From the NCBI GenBank assembly GCA_012845835.1, contig JABAKD010000013.1, positions 3,333,128 through 3,397,127 on the forward strand: DNA of 64,000 nt, written 5' to 3'. Each line of letters begins with the position of its first letter. Positions within the stretch are counted from its first letter, which is position 1. This stretch comes from Undaria pinnatifida. Taxonomy: Eukaryota > Sar > Phaeophyceae > Laminariales > Alariaceae. Both the position numbers and the translations under genes were made by a program. Shown here piece after piece: positions 59,784 through 64,000 of this stretch. A model generated the notes under the pieces. It saw only the letters and a program-made list of their open reading frames with translations, was not told where the DNA came from and searched no databases.

Positions 59784-61936
59784 CTACAGAAGTTGGATGT
59801 GTGTGTGTGTGTTCTTCACATTAAACCGTTCTTCTACTCGTCGACATCCAGCACACCCAGTGTCCGTACTGATTCTTCACCCTAGAAAGATCAGCTCTGT
59901 GGTCACAAGCCACGACACAGAGATAATGCATCGTAATGCATTCGACAACGCAATGTCATGCCCTAGTACTGGGTACGACAGGCACAACATACATACGTCA
60001 GCCTGGATACAGGAATACAACTAGTCTAGACTATTAATAGAGGCTCGTTTTTCGAAGGATTTACGGACCGATACACCCACTTCCTACAATATGGTGCGGA
60101 CAAGCGTACAAGCTGTGAGACTGCTGTTACTAGTATACCTGGTACCTGGTACCCGTTAGGCCAGCGCACTGACACAGTCGTTACCGCCAATAATACAGCA
60201 GTTGTTTATTGCAGATGGCAGTATTACCTATAGCATCCAGAACAATGGCTGTGCGCGCGGGTCCAAGCGACGCATCTAACGTTGAGAGTATACTCGTGAC
60301 TCCTGACTCGTAATTGTGGTTGTGCTCTTCGTGCGAACTCATCCAGTAAAGTTACAGAGGTCATCATCCTTGGCACCCATGCATATCATTCCGTACGACA
60401 CGCGAATTTTTGTCCGCTCCTCGCCGCCATCGTTGCCTGTTGAGAGCTACAAGTGATTGTTTGCCCCAAAACAGCAATGGGCCAAACTACAGTATGCCCA
60501 AGCACAAATCTGGAACCACCTCTGCCATTGCAATTGTTGTGTACCAGCACGATATAATTCGCAAGTCTGCCGCAACTCCAGCATCACACTATATCATAAG
60601 CGGTTCCACCCTGCGATGGACTCTCTTTGGTGTACTCACTACAGTATGGCTGAGCGGCAGCAGCTTTGGTGACCTGCATGCGCCGCAACAGTGTCGCTGA
60701 AGTTTGAAAATGTAGTTCCAGGTGGTTAGATTTCTCTTCTAAATTGTGGCCAAGTTTTTTTTTTTGTGCTGTAGCGATGGTCAACCCTTACGTGTACGAA
60801 CCTCGTACGTATTACCGGTATTTTGGTCCCCCTTTTTGCTCCGTGATCGAGCGCTACTACACTACAACGTAGCGTTCTTTTTGTAGACATTTCTGCGTTC
60901 ATGAGGCACACTTCTCGAGCCGATTGCAGCGTACCTGGTATGTGACTTGAATCCGTAATCCCACCACCAGAATACGTTAGCTGCCTGTATACACGAGCAC
61001 AAGGTGAATCTTGGGCGATTTCGTTAAACCTTGACCACCGCGACCGTGGTCATGCGTAAGCTGGTGGCGCAATCGCTGGAACTTACGTAGCGACTGTGCG
61101 CAGGATTCACTGATTCGCCGCGGTGCACCGGATTTCTCCTTGTCTAGCTAGACAGGCCAAACTAGCAACAGACCAGACTATCCCATGACTTGGTTGAGTT
61201 CCCTCGGGCATGGGGTGTCATTTCGGGGATTTAGTGGGGAGCAAGGTGCCGGTGAAAGAGCACAGAGCGCTTTATGACCCACAGGGAAAATGTGCGGGGC
61301 TGTTTTTGACCAAGCCCCGGTTTCAATGTTATTTGACGTTACAGTTTATTCCACATTTTTTGTTTGTGGGCAATGAAACACACAGGTGGTACTGCTGTAC
61401 TATGGTACAGCCCCAAAAGCTATCCTCCGCAAACAAAGCAGACTGCGCCTCCTGCCCCTCGTAAAACCGAGCAAAGACAGACTGACCACACGGAGGGTGT
61501 GTGTGTGCCCTCGGTAAATAATGCGCGGGGTTGATCGCTCAGCCTCACCCTGCCCCCCGCCGACGCATCGTTCTGCCCCTCGAAAGCTACGAGTACAGAG
61601 TATAGAGCAAGTAGTAGTGCTGCTGCTGTACTTTGTACTCGGACTGGTAGTTCTAGTTGTTCTGAAGGCGGCGGTCATGTGGTGATCTAACTTTTGTTTT
61701 TTATTTTAAATGCACCGGTACGAAAAAAATATCGAAATATTACATAAACCAAGGCCCACGGTCCCGCACGCTAAAAGAAGACGGTTGAAGCGACCAATAC
61801 CTCAATTTAGTCAGCCAGACGCAGTATGGGGGCCTCCCTAGCGATCTGGTCGCCCGGATCTCTGGGGCGGTGGGCTGTTCGCGTTTGCGAGCTAGCACGC
61901 ACTTCCTGGTGGGATCGAAGTACGAGCGTAGACCCA

Positions 61937-61972
61937 ACCCCTAACCCTAACGCTAACCCTAACCCGGACCCA
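61937..61972 (+). repeat. Short interstitial (CCCTAA)n-like tract
   Basis: ACCCCTAACCCTAACGCTAA then CCCTAACCCGGACCC: about five telomere-type hexamers with two variants. Too short to be a chromosome end. Confidence 0.6.
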
Positions 61973-62813
61973 AAACGGGCCAGAAACGTGGCTGCGCCGC
62001 GTTTCGATTTGTGTTTATTGTCCCGATCGGTGGACCACCACATAGCCCTCGGCCACTAAGAAAGCGTAAAAACTACCCCCCAAGATCGGGGCGGCCACAT
62101 CGCTAGGTCTGCGGCAGTATGGAATTGATGAGTCCTTGGCAACGGAGAAGCTACAGAGCCAAATTCTGTAAGTCAAGTGCAACATGGAGTAGATGGCCGA
62201 TGTGCTACACAAGCAACTCGTGTTATAAGTTGGTCTAATACAGGGTAGGGGATTGCTACGAAAAGATGGTATTAAAGCTGAAGATCGCGTTGAAAAGCAG
62301 GGAAGTTGAGGATTGTCTTGGAAACTCGCCGACAGAACCCAGAGACTGGAATCTCTTGGAGCGGCCACCTCAACATATGGCGACGCTGACCCCATGTAGT
62401 CTTCTACGCGCAATGCTGCACTAGAAGCTATCGCTATTCTAGTTGGTTCGTGATCCCGAATCCCCTTAAATGTCTTGATTGCGCCTGCCAGTAAACGGCG
62501 CCAGTGTATGTGATCATACCTCCTACGTACTGTATATACGTCCAAATCACACATCATATTCCCTGACGAAAAGACATGAAAACGCCGTTCCGGAAAGAGA
62601 AACAGGAGAGAGCACAGATATATGAAGGTCGTCTCCTCATCGCCAAAAAGTCCGTACATTGTTATCTTGTTATGTATCATCCGCTTTTTCCCGTACCGAG
62701 GCTTGCAACCACCCCCGGCAAGACCGTACTGAACCCTGATTGTGATGGGAAATGAACCGAAAAGGAGATTTGTTTCCGTCGAATCCAGTACACTGCAGTG
62801 ATGATAGAATCCA

Positions 62814-63127
62814 GTTTTTTTTTTTTTTTTTTTTGCACACTTTCACTTTCCAGCTTCTGGACAAGCCGTGGTCACAGGTGTCATCCCTTCTCCTCCCCGG
62901 TTCTTGCCTTCAATTTTTATCGCGCATAAGGTTCAGCAATCCCACTGCTCGTCGATTGTTCATCGGGTGTTGCTAACTCACGCTCTCGCGCTTTCCGCAA
63001 GTCAATTTGTCCACAAGAAAAAAAGTCCCAACGAATTTATACGAGTATGCACTCGGCGGGGCTCGAACTCACGAAACTGACCTATACCAGGCTCGAGGAT
63101 AACCTGATACTCCACCGGGGCGACCGG
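62814..63127 (-). mobile_element. tRNA-derived SINE (copy 6)
   Basis: Poly-T of ~19 at the left, CAGCTTCTGGACAAGCCGTG, B box complement GGCTCGAACTC near 63059, right end CACCGGGGCGACCGG. Confidence 0.85.
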
Positions 63128-64000
63128 TCTATATACTGGCCGCTGACACAATACAATATCTGCTGACTGGGGCTACCAACTCGTAGCCTGAAGGTTTGTG
63201 GAGTAGTACGCGCTTCGGAGACGTCACAAAACCGAATACGATTAATGGTAGATTAGTTGCACCAAGTGAAGCGAGCTGAAACCGGAGCGTGAAAGTTTAA
63301 TATCTTTCGGCGCCGGTTCGACTGCCATCTCGCGGTATTCGCCTGGTTGAACTACGAGCATGAGCTGTCAAAACACCATTGGGACTCCTCTCAGAATGTT
63401 GTTACGAAACCTGTACGTCACGAATGATAAGTAGGGTGTAGAAGATCACACAAGCAGAGGCACCTTTGAAACAGTTGAAATGGTAGCGGTGGTGGTAACT
63501 ACATATTGCTCGGTGCACGTTCGGGCGGCAGTCAAATGTAATCGAAGACCACAACAATATGCAGGTTCTGCGCGGTGCCAGTGATAGAACATGACGGTTA
63601 ATGGAAGTCAAAAGTAGGGAGCCACGATACATAAGGTTTTCAGAAAGGGGGTTTGCGGCATGGTCGGTTAAAGGGATGATCACCGCGGTAAGCATCACGG
63701 CAACAATTAACCCTCGGAGCATGACGATGAGATACGGCAAGATACTGTGATGTTCGCTCGTGGTGTAAGAATATGGAAACTGTTTGACAACGAAGTATAT
63801 CCATCTAGACAACCCTCAATCTCCAAAGGACAACGAATGCCGGCCTCCACTAACACTGGATCAGATGCTGCTGAAGCATGAAACCACTGAAATCGTCTGA
63901 TCTTCCATCGATGGCAGCATGGCGTTTCACGCTCGTTATTGTAACGATCATATACACAGCTGTGACCACGCTGGTGACACGAATTGAGCACAAGTAAATA

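Noticed and set aside
61990-62680. Copia-type RNase H remnant (VKCNM..MADVLHKQLV on the plus strand)
   Set aside because: Similarity is limited to a few residues, with stops and no reverse transcriptase or integrase nearby; too weak to call.

Overview
This is a eukaryotic nuclear window with few genes and many repeats. It has no bacterial operons, and the recognisable coding sequence is split by introns with ordinary GT-AG ends. FNIP-type repeat proteins, long introns, abundant pentanucleotide satellites and tRNA-derived SINEs suggest a stramenopile, most likely a brown alga. That assignment is inference from style, not a database match.

Main gene (about 12.1-34.2 kb, minus strand): by chaining phase-compatible exons I can read a gene of at least nine and perhaps fourteen exons. 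Its C-terminal ~268 residues form a short-chain dehydrogenase/reductase (SDR) domain of the DHRS7 kind. The cofactor loop TGADHGIG is intact, but an ungapped reading of the active site gives Thr, Asp and Trp where Ser, Tyr and Lys are expected, so the product looks like a pseudo-enzyme. The upstream exons encode an Arg/Ser/Gly- and acid-rich region that I do not recognise. The introns hold most of the window's satellites: (AG)n, (GGGTC)n in both orientations, (GATAC)/(GGATA)/(GGGTA)n, (AAGGC)n, four SINEs, and a tandem series of decayed copies of one SDR exon.

FNIP-repeat genes: one intact single-exon gene at 42.84-43.94 kb (+), a decayed copy directly behind it (43.96-44.96 kb), and a frameshifted copy in inverted orientation at 55.47-56.80 kb (-).

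Repeats: there are two mosaic clusters of poly-C-rich blocks (0.36-2.89 kb and 48.53-50.79 kb). Six copies of a ~300-bp tRNA-derived SINE are present. A composite element occurs at 15.6-16.5 kb and 39.06-41.34 kb, the second copy expanded by ~355-bp tandem units. Several other short dispersed families, tandem arrays (43, 48, ~100, ~123 and ~295 bp) and a perfect 27-bp inverted repeat were also found. The largest open frames in the window run through pentanucleotide satellites and were not accepted as genes.

Stretches with nothing I can name: 1-360, 2.9-3.8, 4.2-4.67, 9.2-9.7, 35.7-37.5, 44.96-46.1, 50.8-53.2, 56.8-58.0, 59.0-59.7, 59.8-61.9, 62.0-62.8 and 63.13-64.0 kb.
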